From: Fulvia fulva
Lineage: Eukaryota; Ascomycota; Dothideomycetes; Mycosphaerellales; Mycosphaerellaceae
Reading direction: 5' to 3'
NCBI RefSeq assembly: GCF_020509005.1
Contig: NC_063019.1
Coordinates: 2,294,001-2,358,000, forward strand
Length of the DNA: 64,000 nt
Part shown: in pieces, positions 1 to 11,600 of the stretch
How positions within the stretch are numbered: position 1 is the stretch's first letter
How the letters are laid out: each line of letters starts with the position of its first letter
Program-made: the position numbers and the translations under genes
Notes under the pieces: model-generated
What the model was told of the DNA's origin: nothing
Database searches by the model: none
What the model saw: only the letters and a program-made list of their open reading frames with translations

Positions 1-2574
1 GGAAAGGCCTACTAGGCCAACATCTAGGCGTACCTCGATGACTCTAAGAGGCTAGTCCAGATCGCGTAGTAGCAATACAATAGTAAAGACGAGATAGACG
101 AAGCAGTCTTGGGGTTGACAGACGAAATAAGAAAAGCGACCTCACTTCACGTTCCGCTTGCCTAACTAACGACATAGTCTAAACTATACTAGACGCCGGA
201 GTGCACTGCGGTAGTAAGAGAAGCAAGGAGAGCCCGCCGGGTATAGACGAGCAGCTATAGCGAGGAGGCCTGGAACGTATATAGGGAGGCATGCCAACAG
301 AAGAAAGCTATAATACGGAGGGAGAAAGCAGTCGGCTAGAGGGCTATAGTGGAAGAAATCGCCGGCAAGCTAGAGAGGATGTGGAAGCTAGCGAAATGGG
401 CCCGATAGGACCCTACATAGGGCCCCTCCTTCTCTATCCTAGCGCTACAATCGCCTAGTGGCCCGGTTAGCGACCCCGAGGCTAAGGCGCGTCTACTGGC
501 TAGCAAGTTCTTCCCACCCCTAGTCGAGGCTAATCTAAGCGACATAAACAGCTCTACTCCCCTAGCCCCTAGCATCGCGGTCTAATAGGAGGTGTCCGAG
601 GGAGAAGTTACCGCTGTGCTAAGGAAGTTGCCGGCGAAGAAAGCCCCGGGGCCGGATAGGATCCTAAACGAGCTACTAAAGAAGTGTAGAGATCAACTAG
701 CCCTAGCAGTTACAGCGATCTTTAACGCCTACCTACAGACCGGATACTACCCGATAGCTTTTAAACAATCGACGACAGTGGTCCTACGTAAGCCGCAGAA
801 GGAAGACTATACGTAGGTGAAGTCGTACCGCCCAATTGCGCTCCTTAACACTCTTAGGAAGGCGCTTAAGAAGCTGGTTATAACGAGACTCTCCGAGGCG
901 GTAGAGGAACACTCCCTACTCCCGGACACCTAGATAGGTGCGCGCCTATAGCGATCGACGCTATCCGCGATAGAACTTATCACCTCTTAGGTAAAGGCCA
1001 TCTGGTATAAGAATAGGGACAAGGTGGCTTCCTTACTTAGCCTAGACATATCGGGAGCCTTCGACTACGTGTCACACCCGCGGCTTCTCTACATCCTAAG
1101 GTCGAAAGGACTCCCTAAGTGGCTTGTCAACTTCGTACGGTCCTACCTCCAAAACCGCAGTACGTCGATCCTAGTCGGCTAGTACAGAAGCCCATTTCAA
1201 GCAGTCTACACTAGAATCCCGTAAGGCTTAACGCTAGCACCTATTCTGTTCCTCTTCTTTATAGCGACGCTGCTCCTAGCCCTAGAATCCTAGAACACCG
1301 CTACGAGCGGCTTCGTAGACGACACAAACATCCTAGCGTAGTCTTCCTCGACTAAGGAGAACTGTAGGCTACTAGAAGAGAAGCACAAGATCTGCGAGGA
1401 CTAGGCTAGGAGGCACGGGGCTCGGTTTGCCCCAGAAAAGTACAATCTGATACACTTTACGCGCCGGCCACGGTTCCATAATATACAAGCTTCTATCTAG
1501 ATATAGGGGCACACGACTAACCCGGCAACTCAGCTCAGGATCCTCGGACTATAGGTGGACCCGGCGCTACGGTAGAGGAAGCACGTATAGGCAATATTAC
1601 GGAAAGCTAAACAGAATATAGCATCATGCTAGAGGCTTACTGCGTCTATATAGGGGGCGGACTTCCGGCAGTCACGACTTCTATATACGGCTATTGTACG
1701 GCTAGTCCTTACCTATAGTAGCCAAGTGTGGTCCTTAGGCGAGAGGGCCTGCCTATCGAAGGGACTCGTCGCGCCGCTAGCGAAGATCCAAAACCAATGC
1801 CTAAGGAAGGTCACCGGGGTATATAAGTCGACACTAACGAGGATGCTTAAGTACGAGACCGCTATACCGCCGATCGACCTATACATCTAGGGACTACGGA
1901 CCTCCTACTTAGGCAAGTCGGCACAGTACCTAGTATAGAAGGTCATCGCCAGTACAGTCGCAAGGGCCCGCGAATTAGTACTAGCGCATAAGGGCATTCG
2001 ACCCGGAAACGAGCCGAACTACCGGGCAAGGGACGAACAGCTAGTAACACAATAGGAAGGTAAGAAATCGTTTATAGAGCAACTATGGAAAGAGAGGTAG
2101 AACAACTAGGTTGTAGGGCATAGTGGACGCCCTCAGCCAGCGGGACAACCTAAGGAATAGTCAGCTACAAAATCCGCGGTCAAGCACCCCCCGAAGCTCA
2201 TCTACTACCGCCTTACGAGGGCATAGAGTAGCATAGCAACCCAACTGCGAAGCGAACACATCGGCCTCTAGGGGTACCTATTATAGAGGAAGGTTCTAGG
2301 ATACACGTATACTAGCTACCCCTGCGGCTATCGCTCCTAGAACGTACGGCACGCACTCCTCGTCTGTCCGAGGTGGTCGCTAGGAAGGGGGGAGTGGATG
2401 GCAAAGGCGAGGAACCGGACGATTGGGGCACTTCTTAACAACGCTAAAGACCTACGGCGCATTACGAACTGGATACTAGAGAAGGGCTGGCTAGAACAGT
2501 ACCGCCTAGTAGGAGTAGTGTAGGAAGAGAGGACACGACGTAGCGCGACGAGACCGGCTAGGAGCGGGGGCTAA
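1..2574 (+). pseudogene. LINE-A ORF2 (reverse transcriptase), RIP-degraded
   Basis: Remnant of the LINE ORF2 polyprotein. It covers the linker after the endonuclease, the reverse transcriptase and the C-terminal zinc-knuckle region. An open piece at 592-816 keeps the RT segment with APGPD and VVLRKPQKEDYT. Further on LSLDISGAFDYV (motif A, around 1037) and SGFVDDTNILA (motif C, around 1309) are still readable. Many in-frame TAG codons replace Trp or Gln codons seen in the copy at 21457-24768, for example the Trp after the FVDD motif. The natural TAA stop is at 2572-2574. No function is expected from this copy. Confidence 0.88.
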
Positions 2575-2750
2575 CGGGGTAGTGATATGGACTACGTACG
2601 TTCAGAGGGAAAGCTAATCTAGATAAGGAGTAGTCGGGGGCGGGAAGGGTTTTCACCTATTCGGGTTTCCCTTTGTACATAACAATAGATATATACCTGT
2701 ATAGGCCGGATAGGGTCCTAGAACAGGGGAATGACAAATCTATCTATCTA
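1..2750 (+). mobile_element. LINE-A copy 1 (non-LTR retrotransposon, 5' end outside window)
   Basis: Non-LTR retrotransposon reading left to right. It matches the better preserved minus-strand copy at 21279-26262 over its whole length, but CA has become TA and TG has become TA throughout, the RIP pattern. The 3' end is a short TCTA-repeat tail at about 2738-2750. Beyond it the sequence changes to an antisense Gypsy chromodomain, so this LINE lies in Gypsy-B. Only the ORF2 part and 3' UTR are in the window; the left TSD cannot be seen. Boundary accuracy on the right is a few bases, because the tail runs into A/T-rich target. Confidence 0.9.
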
Positions 2751-3965
2751 TTTTAGTAGTCTTCCCTTTAGCTTAAAATATTTCCTATCGAGTATATCCT
2801 CTACGAAGTACTCTTCGGATATTTCGCCGTCGTCGTCGCGGGTGATCTCGATTAGAGGCGGCGGTACTAGGATCTGTCTAGGTTCGGGGTTATTAGTAGC
2901 TAGTTATAGGAGCGAGGCGTAGAAAGTGTTATAGAGATTGCCTAACTAATCGGGTATTATAACGCGGTAAGCATTTTAATACGGGAGTACTACGGTGATC
3001 TCGTACGGCCCTACGTTCTTAATGTCGAGCTTCTTAGACGGGCGTATTATTAACTAGTTAGTAGTATTGATATAAACTTCGTCGCTAATATTATAATTCG
3101 AAGGTAGCTAGCGATATATGTTTATAAAATCTGCTTATAACGCTTAGGCTAATACAATTTCTTGCCTTAGGTATACGTATATCTACTTTATATACTTAGT
3201 AAACGTATTCGTAGATTCTGTATCGAGTCGTTACTTATAGGGTATAAGCTTTATAGGGGTAGTTAGACTAGTATCCGTAGATTCTAGGTTACGACCGGTA
3301 TTAGTATAGAAGGGTAACACTCCAGTAGTAGCTAATATATAATTATTAGTAGCAAACTCGGTAAGTAGTAACTAATCAACCTAATCATCTTAGGCGTGGT
3401 TAATATAGGCCCTAAGGTAACGTTCTATAACCTTATTCGTGTTTTTAGACTATCTATCGGATTCTAGGTAAAAGGCGGTTAATAGTCGTTATTAAATACC
3501 GAGTAGGAAGTAAACTCGTCTCTAGAACGTAGACGTCTACTAGGAGCCCCGATCCGAGACAATACTCTTAGGAATACTATAACGTACGAAGATATAGCGG
3601 ATAAAGACATATACGATATATAGGACGTCTATCTATAGTACTAGAATTAGGTGTCTCTCCTTAGTAAGCCTATCCGTAACTATAAGGACGTTCTTATACG
3701 TTTATCTATCGGTTAAGCTCTTACTTATAGGTAAATCTATAACGAAGTTAATAGCGATATCCTCCTATACTCTAAAGGGTACCGGTAATAGTATAAGGAG
3801 GCCCTAATACTACTAATTTGACGGAACCGTTATTCTATATATAATATAATTACGGACGAATCTCTTAATCGTTTATACTATACGTAGCTAGCGGTAGTAT
3901 CTACTAATTAACTCGAATGTCTTTTTACGGCCGGGATACCTAGCCGTAGGTATATCGTAGAAACG
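2751..3965 (-). pseudogene. Gypsy-B segment 1: integrase end and chromodomain, RIP-degraded
   Basis: Minus-strand remnant of a chromoviral Gypsy polyprotein. Just inside the LINE-A tail the reverse complement reads an acidic stretch, then YFVEDILDRKYFKLKGRLLK, which is the start of a chromodomain. Towards 3965 lies integrase-like sequence, with stops throughout. The segment is cut on the left by LINE-A copy 1 and on the right by Gypsy-A (TSD aaacg, 3961-3965 and 16754-16758), and continues at 16759. CpA and TpG are nearly absent. Its own LTRs are not visible in the window. Confidence 0.75.
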
Positions 3966-4185
3966 TATTACGAGACTATAGTACAAGAGTATAAGGGTGT
4001 AGTATTAACAAAGTCGATAGCTAAAGAGAGAAGAGAGTCTAAGAACGAGGCCTATACTTAAAGGCTAAGATATTAGGCGTCGGGATCGGGCCGAGCTTAG
4101 TCATTCGGGTCACGTGACTAGGGGTCACTTGATCAAGGGTCACGTGATCAGATTCGAATCCTTTACTTACGGAGCGGCTGTAATA
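3966..4185 (-). repeat. Gypsy-A 3' LTR (220 bp)
   Basis: Pairs with 16549-16753. Both begin T(G/A)TTACGAGACTATAGTAC and end GTAATA, the RIP form of GTAACA. This copy has 15 extra bases around a second CACGTG site (4139-4148), absent from the other LTR. Other differences are mostly C/T or G/A changes. Confidence 0.9.
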
Positions 4186-4199
4186 CTACCCCCCCTCTA
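4186..4199 (-). promoter_or_regulatory. Gypsy-A polypurine tract
   Basis: On the minus strand this reads as a run of A and G with seven or eight consecutive G, directly before the 3' LTR. It is the expected primer for plus-strand DNA synthesis in LTR elements. Confidence 0.75.
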
Positions 4200-4231
4200 A
4201 AACACCTTCGTCTCGAAGCGTATATCCTTAA

Positions 4232-7200
4232 ATCTCCCTTAGCGTAAACGCGAAAGCTTTATTATCCTCTATATCGTTCGTTTTGTCTATTAGCTCTAAT
4301 AACTTACTAGAGGTAGGCACTCAAACCCTTTTAATATAGCTATCGTTAGTATTAGGCGTATAGTTATCCTTAGCTAGAGCTATAGAGCTATTACCTTTAC
4401 GTAGAGGCTATACCGTTACGGTTAACTAAGGTACTAGATCTATTACGTTCGCGTCCGGCCTTATATCGACTAAGGTCGTATTCGGAATCTAATCTTCTAG
4501 CGGATAAAAGTTAATCGGTATAGACTTAGTTAGGTTATTATACTTAAAGTCTACGACTACCTTTAGTACATCCTTATATACTACGCTCGCGGGCTCCTAG
4601 GTAGACTTACTATCTAAATAGCCCTTCTATTTTACTAGTATAGTGATGCCTCTACCCTTCGGCTTAGAATCTAGGACGCGTTTAACCTCCTAGGTCTTAA
4701 ATGTGTTACTAGTTTTATTAGTAACCTCGATCGGCGGCGGTCGTATATTATCTTCTAGATCTACCGGTCGGAGAAGATTTAACTAGAAGGAGTTATATAC
4801 GCGGATCGTCTCTAGTAGGGTAATACTATACGCATTCTTACCGAGCGCGGTAGTAATTGTTACCGGTCTAAACTATTTGATATTAAGCTTCTTAGCTAGG
4901 CGTAATAACTTCTAGTTCTTGGTATTAATATAGACACGGTCGCCTAGGCTATATCGCGATAGTATAGTACGGTATATATTAGCGCTATCTACTTATAGGA
5001 CTTGATCGTAACGTAAGTATTAGTATAGGTACGTACGGAAGTCCTTTATCTATTAAGTAAAACGCTCTACCTTTTCGGCGGATAGGCGTTACTTAGTAGG
5101 TATTAGACGCTTAGGGAGGCCATGTCTATTAAAGTTACTAGTACGAGGATTACGGCCTCGTTTAGTAAAGAATAGCGACATACCTATTACTTCTATAATA
5201 TAGTTGTTCTTTACGAATTCCGCTAGCGGAAGCTACTATACCTAATCTCCTTATACGTAGTCGATAAAGACACGGAGGTACTTCTCTATCTCCTTATTCG
5301 TATTCTTAGACTGTCTATTAGTCTTAGGATAGAAGGCTATAGACAACTTATAGACTATCCCTACTAGTTCGTAGAAGCGTTACTAAGAAGCTAATAGCTA
5401 CTAACTACCTCGATCTATAACGATAGACAGAGGGGTACTATATAAGTAGTAGTAGTCCCGGACGAAGCCCTCGGCGATATATTCGGCCGTTATCTCCTTT
5501 ACTAGGATTATGTAGCATCTCTTACCCGTACGGTTAGTAATCGTAAGGGCATTAGTATATATAACGCTATTATAATTAGTACTCTTCGGTAGTCCTACTA
5601 CAAAATCTATAGCAATTTCGTTCTATAGTTTAAACGGGATTAGTAGGGGTTTTAGTAGCCCTAGGTATTACGTCTACGAGGGTTTTAACGAGCGGCATTT
5701 GTAGTACTTAAAGATCTTATTCCGTATATACTACGAAAGGCCGGGCTAGACGAAGTCGCGAGTAATAAGCTCGTAGGTCTTTATACGACCTAGGTAACTA
5801 GTAGAGAGGGTACTATAGTATACTTAGAAGACCTTAAAGCGTAAACCCGGTACGTCTAGTACGAAGACGTTATAGCCGCCGTATCTATTCTTAATATAGA
5901 TAAGGCCGCCCATAGCTACCGCCTCGCTATTATCTATACGGTACTAGCGTAGTAGCGTATAAGGCTCTCCTACGTCTAACTAGCGTAACGCTTACTATAG
6001 CTCCGCTTCTCCGTATATAACGCGGATCTTAGTTATAAGTTTATTGTCCTATCGGCCTAGACGGATCTCTATCGGCGAGATGTTAAGAAATCGGTACTTA
6101 GGTAGTAACGTCTGTTCTTAATACTGTCTTCGTAGGTCGTTATCGTTTATAGGGACGTCCTATAGCCGCCGTATTAGAAAATTAGGTTTGACATTCGTCT
6201 TACTAGGGATATAGACAATCTTAAAGTAGAACTACGATAAGAACTCGGACTAACGTACCTAGCGTCTATTTAGGGCCTTAGTACTCGTAAACTATTTAAG
6301 GTTCTTATAATCGGAGTATACTAGGATCAGCTTACCGCTTTCGTCGGTAAGGTTTTCGAAGTCGGCCTCATCTCTATTAATGTCTCTAGACATAAGCTCT
6401 AGCTTCTATTCCTTAAAGGCTTTTACTATAGTAAGTAGTTCCTTATTATAGATATCGTAGTTATATTCTTACGGCGACATCTTCTTAGACATAAAAGCTA
6501 CTAGGCGCTATATACCGTCTTCTCCTCGCTACGACATTACTATAGTAGTGACGAAGTCTAACGTATCCGTTTCGAGCTTCGTTTCTCGCCCGGGTACGAA
6601 ATGTACGAGTATAATGTCGTCCTTAGTAAACGCTTATTTTATACATTCGAAAGCGTCCTAATATTCGTTACCCTATACCTATAGTACGTCTTTCTTAGTA
6701 AGCTATATTATCGGGTAAGCGATACCTAAGTAGTTACGAATAAACCGCCTATAGAAGTTATAAAAGCTAAGGAAGGACAGAATATCTATTAGGTTACGAG
6801 GGGTCTCCTATTCTTAGATTACGGCGATCTTGTCCTTATCTATCTTAATGCCGTCCGCGCCTATAATTAAGCTAAGGTACTTCGTCTCTTAGACGTAAAA
6901 CTCGTACTTATCGATATCGAGTTAAAGTCCTACCTCCTATAGCTTCGCTATAACCTTCTCGACGTAAACGATATACTCCTCTAGGGTGTCGCTAAATATA
7001 AGTACGTTATCGAGGTACGCGGAGGTAAAATCGTCTAGGTACTCTCGGAGCGCGTTATTACTATATAACTAGAAGGTACCGGGTATATTATAGAGACTAA
7101 AGGGCATTACTAGACATTCGAATTGACCGTAGCGCGTAGTAAATACCGTTTTCTACTCGTCCCCTTCCGCGATACGTAAACGATTAAAGGTAGCGATAAT

Positions 7201-8336
7201 ATCGAGCTTAGTAAAGTACTTCTTACTACTAATCCGGTTAAGAGTATCTTAAATAAGTAGGATAGGGTACCTCGATTTTATAGGAATAGCGTTTAGGGCG
7301 CAGTAGTCGATATAGACGCGTAGTCTACTACCTAGTTTACGTACGATAATTATCGGTAATACTATAGGTAAGTTACTACGTTAGATATTACCTTTCTAAA
7401 GTTAGTTATCTACCTAAGCTTTTACTACTTCTAACTCTCTGTTCGAAATCGGATAGGGCCGCTTAAATGGTAGCCGAGTATCCTTCTTTAGCTTAATCTT
7501 ATAATCTAGGCTAGGGCGATAAGGTAGTAGCTTGTCTAGCTCTAACTTCGAGAATAGAGCTTACCGATAATAGTATATAGCCGGTAGCTTACCGAGTACG
7601 TCGGGGTCCTTCTACTTCCGGTGTAGCTTTTCTATAAATACGTTATAATTAGTTACGTTCATCGCGTAGGCCTCTACCTAGTACTCCTATCGATAACGGA
7701 GCGTCCTATAGTAGCTGTCTTTAATATATATAGCGTACGTAAATATAGCGTTACCGCCTATAACCTTTCGTACTATTATAGCGTAAAGCCATAACGCTTA
7801 TACTATAACTAGATTGGCCGCGCTCTTAGCCGTATATACTTCGCGTAGTTTAATCTATATAGTATATACTTCCGTACCTCTCGTACGATAGAGTCTCCGG
7901 AGTTCGTATAAGTTGATCCGCTCAATATCGTCTCTATACCTAGCCCTAACTCTTTTAGCGCCGACTTCGAGGGGCTAAGGGACCGGTATGTCGCGGATGT
8001 TAGGTCGCTTAAGGCTATCGTAGTCGCGTACCGGCGTTAGTAGTAACTCGGGGATAGGTAACGTTACTAGTAGGCTAACTTTCTTATAGAGAGAGTGATT
8101 CTAATAGTTAACGTCGTTAAAGGTAAGTACGCTTCGCTTCTAGTCTTTATAAGGGCTATGCTTCGCGTACTATCTAAGACTAAGGACTATATTATAGTAG
8201 GTATTAGTAACTAGGTATTTAACCGTCTCGACATAGCCTTAAAGGTTTAGTTTAATATTTATAGCTTTAGTGATAATTATTAGTGCTTAGGAGCTATTAC
8301 CTAGGCCTAGCGTAAAGGGCTTAATATAATAGAGCG
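4232..8336 (-). pseudogene. Gypsy-A pol: RT, RNase H, integrase and chromodomain, RIP-degraded
   Basis: Pol remnant of Gypsy-A, read on the minus strand. Recognisable blocks from the right are a pre-RT region (around 7900), the RT block YIDYCALNAI (around 7300), the RT catalytic YLDNVLIFSD (around 7010; Asn where the family has Asp, as often in RIP copies), RNase H, integrase (about 4900-6100) and a chromodomain reading LVK-stop-KGYLDSKST-stop-EPA (4560-4660). Both stops there sit where Trp (TGG) is expected, the RIP change TGG to TAG. The frame ends at a TAA near 4232, about 30 bases before the polypurine tract. Copia-1 interrupts it at 8337. Confidence 0.85.
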
Positions 8337-8572
8337 TGTTGAAACAGGTACGGGTGGATGGCAGCGGAGTGGAGTAAGAGATCAATCTTCAACTGACTAA
8401 TAGCACGAGCATGCAGCAATATATCAGGAACCAATATGTTGATTGTGTTAGATGTCTATCTAAGCTAAAGGGGAGAGAAGGTATCTCCCTACAAGCTGAG
8501 TCATTGTGGATGCCTCAGGCTGCCAGATCACTTCCTGATTGTTGACTCCCTTTGAGATGCTACATCTTAACA
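8337..8572 (-). repeat. Copia-1 3' LTR (236 bp)
   Basis: Starts TGTTGAAACAGG and ends CATCTTAACA on the plus strand. It is the same as 13718-13953 as far as can be read by eye. Confidence 0.97.
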
Positions 8573-8588
8573 CTCCCACTCATCTCGT
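8573..8588 (-). promoter_or_regulatory. Copia-1 polypurine tract
   Basis: The minus strand reads GATGAGTGGGAG directly before the 3' LTR. The same tract, CTGAGTGGGAG, adjoins the 3' LTR of Copia-2, and a RIP form adjoins that of Copia-3. Confidence 0.75.
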
Positions 8589-8637
8589 ATGGGAGGTTAC
8601 AGTCTGCTCACTTCCTGTCAATAGTACTTGGACCTTT

Positions 8638-11600
8638 TTATGACAGGTTCAGCTGGCTTACAAACCTCTGGAAGTGTGGACCAGTCTTTGGTTTTGTAAA
8701 CCCGTCTGCAACCATCTCAGAGGTTGGGGTGTACTCAACAGCAATAAGCCTCCTCCACCAAAGTTTCCTAACAGCGTTATAGGCAATGTCAATGTGCTTC
8801 GACTTGTCATGAACATGTGCATCTTTCACTAGGGTGAGGGCAGCTTGATTGTCACCTCTTAATTGGACTGGTCTCAAATTTGATACAGTCTCCTGGTTTC
8901 CAGTGATTCTTGGTTGATGGGAACAGTCTCCCACTAACTCTGGACAATCCATTTCCCTCAGCAGTGAAGCTAGGAATTGGGACTGCTTCGCACATGCATT
9001 CATAGCCATGTATTCAGCCTCCATTGTGGATGTTGCTACAGACTTTTGCTTCTTGCTCATCCAAGAAACTGGTGCCCCACAGAGGAAGAAGACATACCCA
9101 AGGATTGAGACTCTGTCTGCTTTGTCCATTGCATAATCAGAATCACAGTATCCAATAAGGTGTCCTTTTCCAGACTTTGAGAACTGAAGTCCTAGATCAG
9201 GGTATGATCTTAGGTACCTAGTGATCTTCTTCAAAGCCTTCATGTGGTAGGTGGATGGGTCACTCACAAATGAGCTCATCCTTCCTAGGGCAAAAGCAAT
9301 GTCTGGCCTTGTGATTGTTGCTGGCCACATCCAAGTACCATTAATACTCTGGTACTCTGCCTTGTCACACCTCTCATCCATGTGGCTTGAAGGTTTGAGG
9401 GCCTCATAGCTGTCCATGGGTGAGTGTGTAGGTGCTGCCTTCTCATGGTTCATTCCCATCTTGGCTAGGCTGTCCCTAACAAAGTGTCCTTGGTCAAGTT
9501 TCAGGATTCCTCTCTTCCTGTCCCTTGTGACTCTCATGCCAAGGATCTTTTCAGGTTCACCTAGATCTTTGATCTTGAAGATCTTGCCAAGTTCTCTTTT
9601 GAACCAGAGAACATCTGTCAACTTTGGTGCAGCAATTGGAATGTCATCCACATGTATAAGGATTATGATCTCCCTCTTCTTATGGATAAGTAGGCATGGA
9701 TCCACTTCTGACTGTGTGAATCCAATCTCTCTGAGCTTTGACACACAGAGTTGATTCCAATCTCTAGCTGCTTGCTTAAGTCCATACAAGCTTTTGAGGA
9801 TTTTGAACACCATGTTTGGTGGAAGCTCAACTCCTGGTGGTGGTAACATGAAGATGTCTTCATGGAGGGTGCTTTCTGTGAATGCATTGTTCACATCCAC
9901 TTGGTGAAGATGAAGATCCTTCTTACACACAATAGCCATAAACACCCTAAGGGTGTCCTGTCTTACTGTAGGTGCAAATGTCTCCATAAAGTCAACACCA
10001 AACTTCTGTGAGAAGCCCCTTGCAACTAGTCTAGCCTTGAACTTTTCAATAGCTCCACTAATGCTTCTCTTAATATCAAAGACCCATCTTGATGTAACCA
10101 GATTTGCTCCTTTTGGTGGAACAGAATTTTCCCAGGTGTTGTTACTCTGTAGAGCATCTAGTTCCTTTTGGATTGCTTCCTTCCAAAGATGTCCCCATTT
10201 CTTGTCATTCACAGCATCCTTGTAGGATTTTGGAATTGGGACCTCTTGCTTGTATGCAATGGCTTCTACAGTTGCTGCAAAGGCCATTTCCTCAACTTCT
10301 TCCAGGAATTCGCTATCCCATGGTATTGAACTGTCCACTGATTGCATGGCTGCAAAGAAAGCTTGGTGAAAAGCAGCAAGGTTCTCTGAGAGGTCCATTG
10401 CTTCTCCCACTTCAGTGGTTAGTTCAGGCTTAGGGACCATGGATCTTGGGGCTTTCTGTTTCATGTCATAGCCCTCAACATCATAGTCAGCCTTTCTCTT
10501 TCCAAGGGATGATTTAGGGACCGTCACTTGTGACCTAGTAACGTCTATTTCCTGGGGATCTAGAGAGCTTCTCTCAATTGGCTGATCGATTTTCTGAAAT
10601 TCCCCTACGTTCTCCGGAGGCTGGGGAAGTTGCACAAACAGCTTTCTCGGCTGAGCGACTTTAGGGCTCTCAATTGGCTGATCTATTTTGGGGGGGCTCT
10701 GATGGACGCCTGAATGGTAGGTAGATTGTCCTAAGGATACGTTCTTCCTCGGCCTTCCTAAGGGCTTCCTAGCTGGTGCACTGCTTGGTAGATTCAACGT
10801 TGGAACATTGAGACCTATATCACCTCCAGGCTGGTCCTCAAAGAAGTCTGCATGTGTGTGTTGTTTAACAGCTCTCATGTCTGGTTCCCAAAAGAGCCAG
10901 GCTTTAGCTGTGTTTTCAACATACCCAATAAACACTGCTTCTTTACCCCTATTCATTAGCTTGTCACTTCTTGCCCATTGAGGTTGGGATCTTGTGTCCA
11001 TATAGACAACAGCTTTGCATCCCCAAACTTTCAAATGGTTGATGGTCGGTTTGATACCATCAAAAGCCTCATCTGGTGAAACCTTGAACCCATCGTAATC
11101 TGGGCCATTTGGCAGTTTGTTCCTCATATAAGTTTGGGCCTCTAGTGCTTCAGGCCAAAATTCAACCGGCATTTTAGCCTCTTCAAGCATTGCCCTTATA
11201 GAGTCCTCTGAGGTTTGTATTGACCTCTCAACTGGTCCATTCTGTAGAGAGTTGTATGCCTCAGTCGGCTCGAGCCCAATCCCCAAATCCTTCTCCCACT
11301 GCTTCACTAATGCAATAAGTTCTTTTGCATTGTCAAGTCTTACTGCTTTCAGCTGCGCTGATGATTTCCTCTCTGCTTTGATCTTCCAGTTCTGGAGAGC
11401 AACTGGAGCATCTTCTCTTTTCCTAAGAGGAAAGGTCCACTTCTTCCTAGAGAAGTTGTCAACAATCTCAAGCCAGTATTTGAATCCTAGTCTTGAGATT
11501 GGTAGTGGGCCACATATGTCAATAGATACAAGGGCAAGTCTTTCAGGTCTTCTCTCTGTAACTTTGCCTTTGTACTTCTTCATCTTTGCTATTGAGCATA